The position numbers and the translations under genes are program-made. A stretch of 64,000 nt of DNA from Hemerocallis citrina (lineage: Eukaryota; Streptophyta; Magnoliopsida; Asparagales; Asphodelaceae). The notes beneath the pieces were generated by a model that was not told the DNA's origin, ran no database searches, and worked only from the letters and a program-made list of their open reading frames with translations. This document shows positions 8,965-21,056 of this stretch, one piece after another. Each line of letters starts with the position of its first letter. Position 1 is the stretch's first letter. Where the stretch lies: contig CM030366.1 in NCBI GenBank assembly GCA_017893485.1, positions 103,513,796-103,577,795 of the forward strand, read 5' to 3'.

Positions 8965-11865
8965 CCCTACTAATCACACCCTAACCCTAATTATCTAAAT
9001 CCTAATCTCTGTCTCTCTCCACAGCCGTCCCCCCCTTCTCTCTCTCTCTCCCGATTCCCCTTACACCCCGATCGACATCACCCCAGCATCGCCCTTATTC
9101 TGTCGTCTTCGCAGCAACCGAACCCATCCACCGGTGACCCCTCATCCTCGTCCTCGACTTCCAGAGCTCCGTTCCCTGGCATTTTCGTCCTCCTCTGTTT
9201 TGGCACAAAACTAGCACCGAGCTGCCGTCCTCGCCGCTGCGTTGCTTCCCGACCGCCAGCGCCACTGCAAGTCACCCCGAGCACCCCTCACCGCCAGCAT
9301 TGCGGCAAATCATCATCGACCCACCGCCTCATCATTGTCCTCGTCTTCTTCTCCCTCTTACAGTCGATGCCATTGCACAGCCGACCCACCATCTCCATCC
9401 CTGTGTCGTGCCACCGTCGTCCCTACTATTGTTGCTGTCGCTGTCGAAATACGCCACCGCCGCTCACTGTCTTGCTATCATAGCTACGTGTTGTGAAGAA
9501 CGCGTGCAGTACACGTGTATTGGTGTTGGCCATCTAGCTGTTTTACGTGCTGTCTCTTGTGCACGTGTTTGTGTTCGTTGTTCGGGATCCGTTCCGTTAT
9601 TCTTTCATCGTCTTCGTCATCGTTATCAGGGAAGTAGCTTGTATGTATATGTTCTTCATAAAAGTTAAATACCGTAAGTAGTCTTGCATGCGTTTGTTGT
9701 CACTCTCATGATGAAATCATATCTTGTTAGTTGATCCGTTCCTTCACCTCTTGATTATGGCTGTTTCACCATAAGTTATCACCTGTTGCATGGAAATAAA
9801 TTAGATTAGATGGACATCTTGATTTTATGCTTATTTGCGACACACCGTATGTTGTAGATAATTGTTACATGAATGCTTTGTTAGATGTACTATCTCATTA
9901 TAGACTGTTAATACACATGTCATGCTGATTTGAGTAACCTAGATACCATACTTTGTATTACATCTTAGATTGGATCTATTGTAATTAAATTATTTAATGA
10001 AATGCATAGAAGAAGTTTTGTTTACTACTGCCCTATTTTAGTACAGTAATTTCAACCCTGTTAAAATCAGTAAAATAAATTAGTTTGTGAACATGATTTG
10101 TGGGCTTTGTTTTCTAGTTTTCAGAACTCTCGACGGATCTAAATTCCGATTTTCGATGCATGAGTTATCGCTGTTTTACTGCAGTTGTATCGTAAATTCC
10201 AGATTCTGAATTATATGATTTCTGTATGAATTATTATACTAAAACTGATATTAAAAGTAGAATTTGGACTTAATATTTTTCTGGGTATGTTTAGTTATGA
10301 CTGGGATCAAGCCCTAATTTTTGTAGAATTATTTAATGACTTTTACAATTCATTTCGTGCTTATGAAACTAATCAATATATTTCCAAACTGCATGATGTT
10401 CAGTAAAGAATTATGTTTTCAACCTGATTCTATTCATTTTTTATGAAAATTTTATGAATATGAATTGTAGCCTAATTTGTCTATTTTATCACCCTTTTGA
10501 CGGATCTAGATTTCGATTTTATTTTCTGAATTATCTCTATTTTGGTACTGCTGTGTCTGAACTTTCAGATTCGAAGTTTTGTTGCACTACTTTGTTTTCC
10601 CAATTATATTGACCATACTATCAATAGTATAATTTTATGATATTTTATATGTTGAGACTAGATATGATAGGAAATATTCCAGATTTTTCTCATATTTAAT
10701 TATGATGTTTTTAAACCCTTTTCATGCTTACAAACAAGATTTTGCATATTCTGGCTCAACATAAATTCTATATTAAACGCTGTTTTAAACCCTGTTTTTG
10801 TGGCTGATGTATGACTTGTGTATATGCACTAGATTCGGAAGAGAGTCTAGTTTTTGGATTTTCTGATGGATCTAGATTTGCAGTTCTGTAGCAACGGGAA
10901 TCTCAGATTTTTTACAGTAGTGCCTTGTTGTCCAAAACTAAAAGTTTCGTTGTTTTGACTGTTATAGGTTGTTTTTGTCATCCGTTTGTGTTCCCTATTC
11001 ATCTTAGATTTGTCCTTGGTTCTTGCCATATCTTTATCCCTGTTTGTGTTCGTTCACACCTGTTTAATAATAATGAAAAATAATCAAGTAAGGATTTAAG
11101 GGATAGATATAGTAGTGGACAATATAGAAATATGTATTCAGAAGGGGACTCATTTTTCCCTACTGTTCACTGTGCTACCAACTATTTTCTCTGGATGCAT
11201 GAAGGCATGATGCATGACACCGTTCACTATTACTGTTATTGTTACTGTTATTGTTTGTCTGAATATACGGCTCTATAGGTTCCACTACGAAATCTTAAAA
11301 CGAAACTGTTTGAATGTAGCAACCGTGTGGTAAAATATGGGATGCATGAAATGCTACCTAAATAGTAATGAACATTAGACATAAAAATAACTGTTTCACT
11401 GTCACATCCTGTTACTGTCACTGTTATCCTCTACTGTTATTGTTATCTTTACTGTTTACCTACTGTTTCCTGTTATGTGTAGCCTGTCACCTACTGTTGC
11501 TTTTCTCCAGGTCAGTACTTCCTGTTTTTGTTTCATATTTCCCCTTTCTTTTCCTGCCTGTACTACTTGCGGCCCGGAACTTGCAACTAACGGGCATTCT
11601 GTTTTCCTGTCTTCCTATTTTCCTTGTAATTACTATATGAGCTGGTACTGGAGTTGGTGAGCAAAAGTTTTGAGCTGCGTATTGAAAAATTCTTGCTTAA
11701 TGATTTGTTTTGAACTATTTCATTCATGTTACTGTACTGAGACTTGTATTGGGCTTGTAGTCCCGGAATATTGTTTTGATTCAGATCTTGTATTTATTTG
11801 GGATATTTATTATTGTTGAAAATAAATACTGTTGATTTATAATTGTTCATGCATGTAGGGATGGC

Positions 11866-12150
11866 AACTGGGCCGGGTCAACCGGCGACCCACCCGCGAC
11901 CCGGCCCACCAACCCGGCCCGTTTAATCGCTTCGCGGGTTCGGGTCGAACCCGGTGAACAGTACCGGGTCGACCCGGGTCGCAATTTACGCGAATTAAAT
12001 TCGCGAAACCCAGCCCACGAACTCGGCCCAATTCGCGAGTTGGACCCGTTAACCCGCGATTTTCGACCCGTTCGACCCGTACGGGTTGAACGTTCGACCC
12101 GTGACGGGTCGACCGTTGACCCGCGGGTCGAACGGTCGAAAATCCCGTTC
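11866..12150. repeat. Left subterminal GC-rich motif array of hAT-1
   Basis: Dense repeats of GACCCG and CGGGTC in both orientations (for example GGGTCGACCCGGGTCG), in contrast to the AT-rich surroundings. In hAT elements such subterminal motifs are transposase-binding sites; that role is inferred here. Confidence 0.7.
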
Positions 12151-12724
12151 GCTGCTGCTGCCGCTCTGGAGCCGTTGTAAACGGCTCTAAGAGCCGTTTG
12201 GTTTTTTTTTTCCCATTTATTTAGCCTATAAATATCCCCTAAAAATCTCCAAAAAAATCACACCTCACTCTCTTACTCTTTCTACTATTATACATCATTT
12301 TAAAGAATTTTTGAACAATTGTAGTATTCATCAAATAATTGTACAAGGAGGCATATACACGATCAAATTTCGGTCGTATCGGAAACAAAATTCAACGTCT
12401 TTAACGTCTTCAACTCTCTTCAACCCTCGTCAAATCTACTTCAACCTCTTCTCAACTCTTCAATTGCGGAATCGGCAAAGCGCTCCTCCATCTTTTCTAT
12501 TATATTCTTATTTTCACGATTTTTTTTACATACGCGTATTCTACGGTGAACGGTATCAAAATATCTCTCTCTCTCTTGTTAAATTTTTTTTTGCGTTGTA
12601 GTAAAATTATTGTTTGTTTTTTGAACTTCTCTATCTCAACCCTCTTGTTTTTTAGATTTTTTTTGTATAATTCACCGCTCCTACATTGTAGATTTTTTTT
12701 TACATACTTTAGCATTACCACATT

Positions 12725-14872
12725 ATGTCTAGATCACACGGTAGCGGTCGTAGCGGACAAGATTCCTCCTCCTCTTCACGTAGGCCACCAATTGTCCCAA
12801 CTAGTGAGCCCGCCCAAGATTACATTGATCCTACTATGGAACAATGGGGTACACACGACATGGATGTTGTAGGTGACATTCAATTAGAAGAAGAACAACA
12901 ACAACAACAACCCGAAACCACACAACCTCGTAGTAGTAGGAAAAGTAGAGGAGAAACTAGCGATTGGCACAAGTTTTATGAGTATATCCCGAACGAACAT
13001 ACTCCGGGTATAGGTTTGAAAGTGTGTAAAACATGTAGTAAAACATACAAATTCAAGAGGGGTGACGGCACCGGTACAATTAGTAGGCACATACAACATA
13101 ATCATAAAGAACTTCTTGATCAAATACAAGGCCAACAAAAAATCAACCCTAGGACCGGTCAAGTAGATAGCCACTCTTATGATCCCGAACTTGTTCGTCG
13201 GAAAATGGCTCGATTAGTCATTAAGGAAGAGTTGCCATTTTCCTATCCCGAGAGTAGGAACTTGGAAAATTTTAATCAAACGGCCTTAGACCCTCATTTT
13301 AAAAGAATTCCGAGAAATACTTGCAAATCGGATTGTTTTAAAGTGTACATGGAAATGAAGGACGCTTTGATTGCAATTTTATGGAGTTTAACTTATAGGG
13401 TTAGTTTAACTTCGGATTGTTGGACGGGTGTCAACAATATTCCAACGATGGGAATAACCTGTCATTGGATCGACAATGATTGGATTCTTCATAAAAGAAT
13501 CATATCACTTGCGTCGTTGCCGTATCCCCATAGTGGCGCTGAAATAGCAAACCGTATTATAGAAATTTGTGATATTTTTCATATTCGCGATAAAATTATG
13601 GCTATTAGTTTTGATAATGCATCTAACAACAATGTAGTAATTACTACTTTAAAATCTGTATTAAACCCTCCAACTGACAATATTTTTCATGTTAGATGTG
13701 CATGTCATATTATAAATTTATGTGTTCAAGATGCATTAAAAATAGCCGATCCATATATACATAAAATTAGAAATTGCGTACATTTCATTGCATTAAGTCC
13801 AAGCATTTTACAAGAATGGAAAGCTTGATGTAGGGTTAGAAATGTTCCTTTTAGAAAATTTCCAAAGGATGTTAGACACCGATGGAATTCTACTTTTGAT
13901 TTACTAAATGTTGTCACCGATTATAAAGCAGTTGTAAATGATTTTTGTATCGCAAAAAATATGCACAATTTTGAAATGACTCCCAACGATTGGTTTTTTG
14001 CCGAATCTTTGTTGAAATTTTTAGAACCTTTTAAAACCGCAACTTTAAAGTTCTCAATAACATATGAATCTACTTCTAGTAGCATTTTTATTGAATTAGT
14101 TAGCATGATGCAAATATTTAACGAAATGTTAAATGATCCCTATATTAGTGACATTGTAATACCTGCATTTCAAAAATTTTTGAAGTATTATTTTCCTCCT
14201 CCTATGTTGATTTGTGTTGCTACTGTTATGGATCCCCGTATCAAATTAGAAGGTACGAAGAATTTGATACAAATGTTTTTTGGATATTTAGAGGACAATG
14301 TAGAATTAACAACTGATTGCGCTACTTTTTTAGTTCAGTTTGAATCCACTTTAAATAACTTGTATGATTATTATGATAAACGTTTTGCTTCTAGTAGTAC
14401 AACTTCTGTAGTTAGTTCTTCTTCTGGTAGTTCTAAAGGTAAGGGTAAAAGTAGAATTGGTGATAGAACATTTAGTTTACTTGAACAAATTCAATCTAAA
14501 AAACCTAGGACTAATCAACCAAATGAATTGAATTGGTATAACCAACAGGATACTGAGCCTACTCTTTCTCCACTAGATATTTTACAATGGTGGAAAGAAC
14601 ATGAACACACTTTTAGTATTCTGTCAATTATAGCTAAAGATTTGCTAACTCCTCATGTCTCTACAGTTGCTTCTGAGAGTGCATTTTCTACAAGTGGCAG
14701 GGTTCTATCTGATTACAGGAATCGGTTGAAGTCCGAGGCGTTGGAGATGCTCGTTTGCACAGAAGACTGGCTGAAGGCTGAAGATAGGACGCAAGGGAAA
14801 GCACTATCAAGTTCCACAAGTGGGAGCAACTCGCCCGAAGAACAACAACAACAACAACAACAACAACAATAG
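12725..14872 (+). pseudogene. hAT transposase, intact except one nonsense codon
   Basis: ATG at 12725 (MSRSHGSGRSGQDSS) to TAG at 14870: 715 codons, with a single in-frame TGA at codon 368 (13826-13828, EWKA*CR). The corresponding codon in the hAT-3 copy is TGG, so this is Trp-to-stop. A BED-type zinc finger spans about residues 79-127: C101-x2-C104-x17-H122-x4-H127. The RNase H-like core has candidate catalytic residues D231 (SDCWTG), D297 (SFDNASNN) and E651 (VASESAF), as in Hermes and plant hAT enzymes. The dimerisation domain lies at about 617-690 (LDILQWWKEHEH onward). The C-terminus is a glutamine run (EEQ...). Such transposases cut and paste their own element in the nucleus, leaving 8-bp TSDs. 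The single defect suggests recent activity, or supply in trans from intact relatives. Confidence 0.93.
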
Positions 14873-15394
14873 CTTTGCTTGTTATGTCAAATTAGAAAAC
14901 TTGTACTCAATTAAAATTGTATATAACAAATATGTTATTGTATAAAACTCATTTGTGAATTGAATTCTTCATTTCGTTATAAATTGTTCAAATTGTATAA
15001 CTTAAATTCATATGAATAAAATTTCAAAATTTGTTGTCAATTTCACTCTTTCAATCTTATTATTATTATTACGATTTTTTTTGTTTATTAGTATTATTAC
15101 TTACTTAGTATTATAATTAAACATCATTTGGGGATATTTGAAGAATTGTAGTATTATTACTTATTAGTATTATTACTGAATTACATACTTAGTATTATAA
15201 TTAAACATCATTTGGGGATATTTGAAGAATTGTAGTATTATTACTTATTAGTATTATTACTTACTTAGTATTATAATTTTTGAAGAATTGTAGTATTCAT
15301 CAAACAAAGATATGGTTGTTTGTATACATCATTTGTAAAATTATTATTATTATTATTTTAATTTAAGCTACCAAAAAAAAATTTATATTATTAA
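14873..15394. other. AT-rich 3' part of hAT-1
   Basis: No coding. It includes a direct duplication of a block around TATAATTAAACATCATTTGG (near 15110-15135 and 15192-15217) and repeated TTATTAGTATTATTACT motifs. It lies between the transposase stop and the right subterminal array. Confidence 0.6.
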
Positions 15395-15590
15395 ACGGGC
15401 CAACCCGCGGGTCGACCCAGCCCAACCCGGGTTGAACCCTAAAGGGTTCACAGGTTGGGCGGGCCACCCAAACGAAAACGTAGCCCGGCCCGGCCCGACC
15501 CGTATAAGGGTGCAACCCGGCCCGGACCGACTACGTATTCGTGCCAACCCGTACGGGTTGGGCCCGGCCCGGCCCGAACGACCCGTTCGC
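15392..15590. repeat. Right subterminal GC-rich motif array of hAT-1
   Basis: GGGTCGACCC, CCCGGCCCGG and ACGGGTTGGG motifs matching the left array, ending at the inverted terminal repeat. Confidence 0.65.
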
Positions 15591-16471
15591 CATCCCTACA
15601 TGCATGTGTGGTTGAGTATATTGCTATATTTACTGTTAGGTTGAGTTAAGTAGATCCGTACAGCTTATGAATGGTGAAAACCATTCGTTGAGCTTAGTCG
15701 CTACTGTATTCCGTATTCCTTTTGGGGAGCGAGGCGTGACAATCGCGGTGTGAATGAGTGTACCCAAAATCATTTGCGGTCGGAAGTTGATTCTCAAGAA
15801 TGATCGGGGCATGGCACTATATACTCACAGAATACTCTGATTCTTAAAGTAACCAATGTAGTTGGTTAATTGCATAACATGGGATTGAACCCTATAAAGT
15901 GGATAACGATATGGGCTTGCACCGGACCTATGTAGAATGGGATGCATAGAATCCGACAAGTATGCATTAGTAATCATCATATGCATTTGTGGTTTTCTTG
16001 ACTTGTTTTATGCATGCTCGTTTTCTACACTTGACACTTAGTCTAGTTTCACTTGATGTTTTATGTTTCACTTATTATTGTTGCCATGTTGTTCATGTTC
16101 TATTATTATTGCCATGTATTAATTATCATTATTTGTGATTGCGAGACGGGAAAGTATCACTATTATTATAGTTGACGTCAGTTGCATTTAACTGACGTGC
16201 CCACTTTTTATTCAGACCATTGTAGGTTTCCAGTTATGGATCGAGTTGAATTGAGAAAGAGATTGGAGTTAACTGAAAATAGTAACTAATCATGTTGTAA
16301 AGAATTGTAATTTAAAGTGTTTGAATTCCTCTGTGTTGTAAAGAGTTGATGTAAAATAAAAGTTTTAATTTTCCCTGTGTTTTAACTATGTTTATAATTG
16401 CAATTGAAGTTAATGCTGGGAATTGTGCCACATATTTCAAATTTTATTTATTAGAAATTCGGGGTGCTACA

Positions 16472-19249
16472 TCGGCCTCCTGTTTTTGGGAGCTTGTGTT
16501 AGTGATTCTTTTTGGAGCAAGGAGAGAAAGCTTTTGCTTAAGGAGGAGAAGTGCTTTCTAGGTATTCTATTCGGATTCTTCAAGATGTGGATGTCTCTCT
16601 ACCTCTCTTGTATGTTTATTTTTCTCATGAATGATATAGTACTATGCTAGGGATGATTTTTATTAATCTATGTTTGTATGTTAGCTTGAATGTGATGTTT
16701 GTCATGAGATAATTGTAGAGGTGAATATTCGATAAAAAATAAATCTTGAATGTACGATGATCTTATTTTGATTGTTCTTGGGTAACATATAATATTATGC
16801 ATGAAAGATAAAAAAAATTTACCTATGGAGATTGATGTAATGAACTTATATATCGTTGTAGATGTTTAGATTTTGTTGTATGATTTTAAATCCATGATTG
16901 AGAAGTTTAAAGATGAGATATTAATTGAGTATTTAGTGTTTTTAGTTGATAATAATTTAGCACTTCGAACCCTAGAAGATCTATGTTGATTGATGGACTT
17001 AAATGCTTGGATAATGGGGTTTGAAAAGAACTACGGTTTTGCGGGTTGATACCTAGAGTTCTTGACCTAGGGTTAGGTAAAACTAGTGGAGAAGGGACTC
17101 GGCTTGGGGCTGTCGACCAGTAGCCACGGTGGGCTGCTGTTGTTGACCGTCGACCAACAGCCAAGAGGGGGGCTCGGTTTGGCCGTGTGGGGTTAGGGGT
17201 GTATGCTAGGGCTTGAGAAATCTAGTATGTATGAGAGTATATATGTATGTTTATATATAGAAATGGTGTGACGTTCAATTAACTTTCAAGATTAAGTTCG
17301 AAGTCGCAAGTTTCATATTTTATAAAGAATCTAGTTTCAGAATTTTGATGAATTAGAGTTCAAACTATCGTATAATTGGATTACAAATTATGTGATGTGA
17401 TCTATGTTTATAGATGGAAGATAAAATTAAATTTTTAGATTACACGTTTCAGTTTTGAGCGGTTTGTTTTCAAGATTGAGAACATATAAATTTCAGATTT
17501 TTAATAAAATAAGTTTTAAGATTTTATATGTTTGAGATGCAATTTTGAGTGTTGCAAATTCAATAATTTAGATGAATACAACTCTCAGTTTTGAGAAGCT
17601 AAATGTTCAGTTTTGAGATGAAATTTTCAGATTTTAATGGGGTTATTTTAAGTTTTAAGAGACAAAATTTTTAGTTTTTGGAACTATAAAATTTTAGATT
17701 TTGAAGGATAAATCCCAAAATTTATGGGGGGTTATTGTTCATTTTTTATTTATTAAAATCTCAGAAAATTGATTGTTTTCAAATATGAAAAGGAGTATTT
17801 TAAATTTGAAATAAAGAGGTATAGTAAATTTATTTGTTTTTTATAAATGAGGGGGATCTTTATGGAAGCATATTGTCCAATAATTGAGGAATGACATATG
17901 GTAGAGATTCTTTGGATAAATAAATGTTTTTATATATATATTTGGTATGAGATGATCTTAACTGAAGTGGTGATTCACAAGTTGTGATTTGTGGAGAAAT
18001 GATATTTTGTAAAAATGAACAAATAAAGAGTATTTTTTTATGATTAGGCCAAGTGGAGGATCTTGATTGAAAGTTAGTGTTATTGTGAGAACCCTAGATG
18101 AATGCTTGGGGCATTGAGTTGTGAGCACTAGAGGCTGAGGGAAACCCTAGGGTACCGGCAATGGTTATTTTGATTGTAGGAATTAGCCAGATGGGCTAGT
18201 GTTCCTAGTTTTGGTGAGTGAATTCCGGTGAAGGGTGAGCTAACTCTAGGTGGTTATGGTTACCTATGCTTTAACCTAAGGACATGCACTAGAATGGGAG
18301 TTGTGACAGAACTTGGGCAATATAAGTATGGGCTATGTTCAGTCGGGCGGATATATTCCGGGACTGTGGTCTATTTGCATAATGTCTAAAAGTGAGATGG
18401 ATTTGTTATGTTTGCACGGTACACTTGTACAGTCTGGCAGGATGAGTTCTAGGACTGGGGTCTATTTGTTGTACGGTATGTTTGTGAAGTACACTTGTAC
18501 AGTCTGGCGGTATGAGTTTCGGGATTGTGGTCTATTTGTGGAATGTATGGCAGGGAGGTGATTCTACAGAGTTAGAGTGACGCTTACGAGATGCTTGCGC
18601 ATTTACACTTGTACAGTCTGGCAGGATGTATTCCGGGGATGGGGTCTATTCGTGGAATGTCTAATCTTGCTTCTGTCACCGATATAGAATAGCATAGCGA
18701 GGGATTGAACCCAAAATGAGGTGAACACTAAGGGCTTGCCCTCGAACCTATGTAGTATAGGATGCATAGAATCCGAACAAGTATGCATTAGCGTGCATCA
18801 TGTGCATTGCGTTTCCTTGAACATTGTTTTATGCATCTTTGCTTGTTTTCCTGACACACATTTATTCTTTCAGTTTTAGTATTAATTGTTGATTTATAAT
18901 TCTTGTATTATTATTTTTATTTGTGCAATAAGTGTATGGTTGTGAGACTTTGGAGAGTCGCTGCTTTTATCAAAATTGCGTAAGTTGCATTCAACTGACG
19001 TACCCACAGTTTTAACAGTTTTACAGGATTGCAAAGTGAGTGGCTTGAGCAAAGGTTAAAGCTTACTTTGAGAAGAAGTTGAAATTAGATGTAATAAATG
19101 TGTTTAAATTTCTGCTGTGCATTGTAATATGGATTGTTGTAAAGAAAGTATTAAATTTTTCGTATTTTTGTAATGTGTTTTGTTTACATTGAAATAAAGA
19201 TTCTGAATTTGTGTCTCTTATTTCTATTATAAAAATTTGGGGTGCTACA
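16472..19249 (+). mobile_element. 5'-truncated LTR of the same chromovirus group (LTR-B)
   Basis: It abuts the end of element B's LTR and ends GGGGTGCTACA at 19249. It aligns by eye with 57.87-60.06 kb: TATGCTAGGGATGA, GTGCTAGTGTTCCTAG-like, GGACGGCACTAGA-like, TATGTAGTATRGGRTGCATAG and CAACTGACGTACCCACAG landmarks occur in the same order. Its first 500 bp (TGTAA... start) are missing, so element B probably inserted into it or a deletion joined them. No primer-binding site follows, so it is a solo or truncated LTR. Interior sequence is AT-rich with many degenerate AGTTTTGAGA-like repeats (17450-17720). No genes. Confidence 0.6.
18330..18660. repeat. Minisatellite inside LTR-B
   Basis: Four copies of a block centred on TACAGTCTGGCGGRTRAGTT...GGGACTGTGGTCTATTTG begin near 18335, 18420, 18500 and 18610, with irregular spacing (about 80-115 bp). 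The equivalent place in the LTR at 57333-60061 holds a different minisatellite. Confidence 0.7.
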
Positions 19250-19730
19250 AAGGCAACCACCTTTGCTAGGGCCTTCTCGTTCTTCTCAGAGGCATCAAGG
19301 GCATTCTCGGTGTCGACGCACTCTTTCTTGACCCTCGCCAACTTGCTCTTAAGGCGCTTCATCTCAAAATTGTATTGCAGCTTCCTTGCCAAATGAGAAT
19401 GGAAAGGACTAAGTAGTGATTACTCACCACACACTACGTCTGGGACCATTTGAGGTAGCTAGACTCGAACGTTACCAGAGCCAGCATCGCCCAATCACGG
19501 GGGCAAAGCGAAGTTATTCATCGCCTCGACCGTGATCCTCGCTTCGGTCATCAAGTCGGCGATGCCCTTCCTTCCCTTTCATTATATCAATGTGGATTAC
19601 CTCACCTTCCAGTCGGGCTTGTAGGTTGCCTCCTTGGAAGTGGAAACAAGTACTTGCACCGCAAGAAACAGGGAGAAGGGGGGAATTGACTATCTCCGTT
19701 ACAGTGAGGGCAAAAATGCTGGGAGACACC
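19250..19730 (-). pseudogene. Remnant of a Tat-type gypsy reading frame with coiled coil
   Basis: On the minus strand 19396-19254 encodes RKLQYNFEMKRLKSKLARVK and a further charged coiled-coil stretch ending LAKVVAF, which resembles the C-terminal part of Transposase_28-type proteins. It ends exactly where LTR-B ends, so the LTR insertion cut it. Upstream (19570-19405) a second short piece reads KEGIADLMTEA then EAMNNFALPP, consistent with the same protein type, followed by a donor-like GTGAGT. At 19600-19640 KPDWKVR precedes GTAATC. These read as exon remnants; no function can be assigned. Confidence 0.4.
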
Positions 19731-19735
19731 CTTAA

Positions 19736-20287
19736 TGTAACGCCCATGGCCAGTAAACTCATGTCACAAGGAATTACAGGTGTAACATTTGCCATCAGAA
19801 CATTTCCAGAATAATTTTATTCATTTTTAAACAAATGTACAACTCTTTCATATTCCAAAACTTTTCAAAATACAGGTACAAAATATGCTTCTATTATGAT
19901 TCTTCGATACTACTGTAAAAGATGGCGCTTCTAACATCTTTTGATATTTTATAGTGAAAATTAAACTTAAGAAAACAAAAATTTACACAGTAAGGGTTGC
20001 ACCGCTGAGGTGCCATAATAATGGATAATAATTCAGCTGTAAAAATTATAACATACAGGTGACAATAAAAATACAAATTATTTTAAATAAGGGTGGTAAC
20101 AATTTTACAATCATAAAAGAGTAGAATTATTATATTAAAAGAAAAAAATCTTATTTCAGTGATTAAATTATTTATTTTTAAATAACTTAGTGGCTCGTAT
20201 GCCGCTTTTTGAACCAATCTCGATCTTGATAATACCGGCATATCGAGGGTACTCTTCACCCTCCCTTCACAGTCCATACCCATTACA
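19736..20287 (-). mobile_element. Probable solo LTR of a gypsy element
   Basis: The segment has inverted ends of LTR type: TGTAACGCCCATGG at 19736 and CCATACCCATTACA at 20287. Read on the minus strand it starts TGTAATGGGTATGG and ends GGGCGTTACA. It is 552 bp, AT-rich and non-coding. The flanking 5-mers (CTTAA, ACAAT) do not match, so the TSD is lost or a boundary is off. Confidence 0.4.
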
Positions 20288-20795
20288 ACAATTTGATGCT
20301 ACCCCAACGGTTTCTACGTCGGTGTTGCATTTATGATTTTTAACAAGATGTATGAGAGATTGTCAAGCATGTCAGTTAGGAAAACAGGGCCATTTAAATA
20401 AAGCCACTCCCATGAAAGAAGCAAGGTAATTGATGAAGTTCCTTATGGTTTGGATTAGAACCTAGCCTTCTCTTTCCCCATCCCATGTTATGTACGTGTT
20501 TGAATTTCAGTCATGACCAGTGTTGTTCTTCCTTAGAATTATTATGGATTAGTTTTGTTTTGCTTGCAGTTGATTTCATAAATAATGATTGAAGTAGTTA
20601 GCTCATTCGATATCTTTCACTAACTGTTGGGTTTGGATTTACTTATTTTATTATGTATCTTTTAGCTTAATCATATATTGTTTGTCCATTATAGGAGAAA
20701 AGTAAAATCTATGCAAATCATATATATGCTTTCTCATCTATTATATTATCTACTTTTTAAGGCATGCAAATTCTTAAGGCTTGTGATTTAGATGA
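20288..20795. other. Unassigned AT-rich segment with a short cysteine-pair frame
   Basis: At about 20349-20425 a plus-strand frame reads CQACQLGKQGHLNKATPMKE, a C-x2-C pattern like the zinc region of integrases, and ends at a donor-like GTAATT. It is too short to assign. The rest shows nothing. Confidence 0.25.
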
Positions 20796-20803
20796 TATGT
20801 GAT

Positions 20804-21048
20804 TAGGGCTGCAATCGAGCCGAGCTGAATATCTTCAGGCTCGAGCTTGGCTCATTAAGGAATCGAGCTTTGACCGAATTCAAGCCGAATAGCTCGCGAG
20901 CTTAGCCTAAAATTTAAAAAAACCCAAGCTCGAGCTCGGCTCGTTAAGCTATCGAGCTCGGTTTTCGAGCTAGAGCTCGTCTCGAGTCGAGCTTTGACCG
21001 AGCTCGAGCCGAATAGCTCGCGAATAGCTCGATTCGTTTGCAGCCCTA
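20804..21048. mobile_element. hAT-type MITE, 245 bp
   Basis: Inverted ends TAGGGCTGCAATCGA and TCGTTTGCAGCCCTA, flanked by 8-bp TSD TATGTGAT (20796-20803) and TATGCGAT (21049-21056), one mismatch. The interior is rich in GAGCTCGAGC and CGAATAGCTCGCGA motifs. It has no coding capacity and needs a transposase in trans. The ends resemble but are not identical to those of hAT-1 to hAT-3. Confidence 0.88.
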
Positions 21049-21056
21049 TATGCGAT

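Larger units (their letters stand above)
11856..15598 (+). mobile_element. hAT-1: near-complete hAT DNA transposon
   Basis: Terminal inverted repeats TAGGGATGGCAA (11856) and TCGCCATCCCTA (to 15598) are flanked by a perfect 8-bp TSD, CATGCATG (11848-11855 and 15599-15606). The element is 3743 bp. It carries GC-rich subterminal arrays of CGGGTCG/GACCCG motifs, a leader, and a transposase frame with a single stop. It is inserted in the LTR of chromovirus B, so it is younger than that element. hAT-2 and hAT-3 in this window are relatives. Confidence 0.95.
4042..16471 (+). mobile_element. Tekay/Del-like Ty3/gypsy chromovirus (element B), deleted and nested
   Basis: The order on the plus strand is gag N-terminus, intron-like segment, protease, foreign LTR insertion, integrase, chromodomain-like tail, then a long 3' LTR (8670-16471) that is itself split by hAT-1. 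A capsid-coding section, all of RT and RNase H, and the 5' LTR are absent. Four in-frame stops interrupt the integrase. The integrase with a C-terminal chromodomain-like module, and LTR ends of the form TGTAACCCC...GGGGTGCTACA, support a chromovirus. The Tekay/Del assignment is inferred mainly from the long LTR and needs an RT or integrase phylogeny. Confidence 0.75.
8670..16471 (+). mobile_element. 3' LTR of chromovirus B, split by hAT-1
   Basis: TGTAACCCC at 8670 follows the integrase end and a decayed purine stretch (GTTAGGTGGGTAG). GGGGTGCTACA ends at 16471, giving inverted LTR termini. Without hAT-1 and one TSD copy the LTR is about 4.05 kb. The last 800 bp align by eye with LTRs ending at 19249 and 60061: shared landmarks are CTATGTAGAATGGGATGCATAGAATCCG, GTTGCATTTAACTGACGTGCCCAC-like sequence and the terminal GGTGCTACA. 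It contains a TATA box (8958), a pyrimidine- and C-rich transcribed-leader-like section (9000-9600) and an AT-rich middle. Open frames at 9242-9668 fall in this leader and have no domain. 16472-16476 (TCGGC) is the expected 3' TSD. Confidence 0.65.

Noticed and set aside
8966..8990. CCCTAACCCTAA as telomere-type repeat
   Set aside because: Only two units, next to an LTR TATA box; no array.
9242..9668. Open frames in a GC-rich stretch
   Set aside because: They fall in the transcribed leader part of a chromovirus LTR, are Ser/Pro/His-rich without domain, and have no homologue I recognise.
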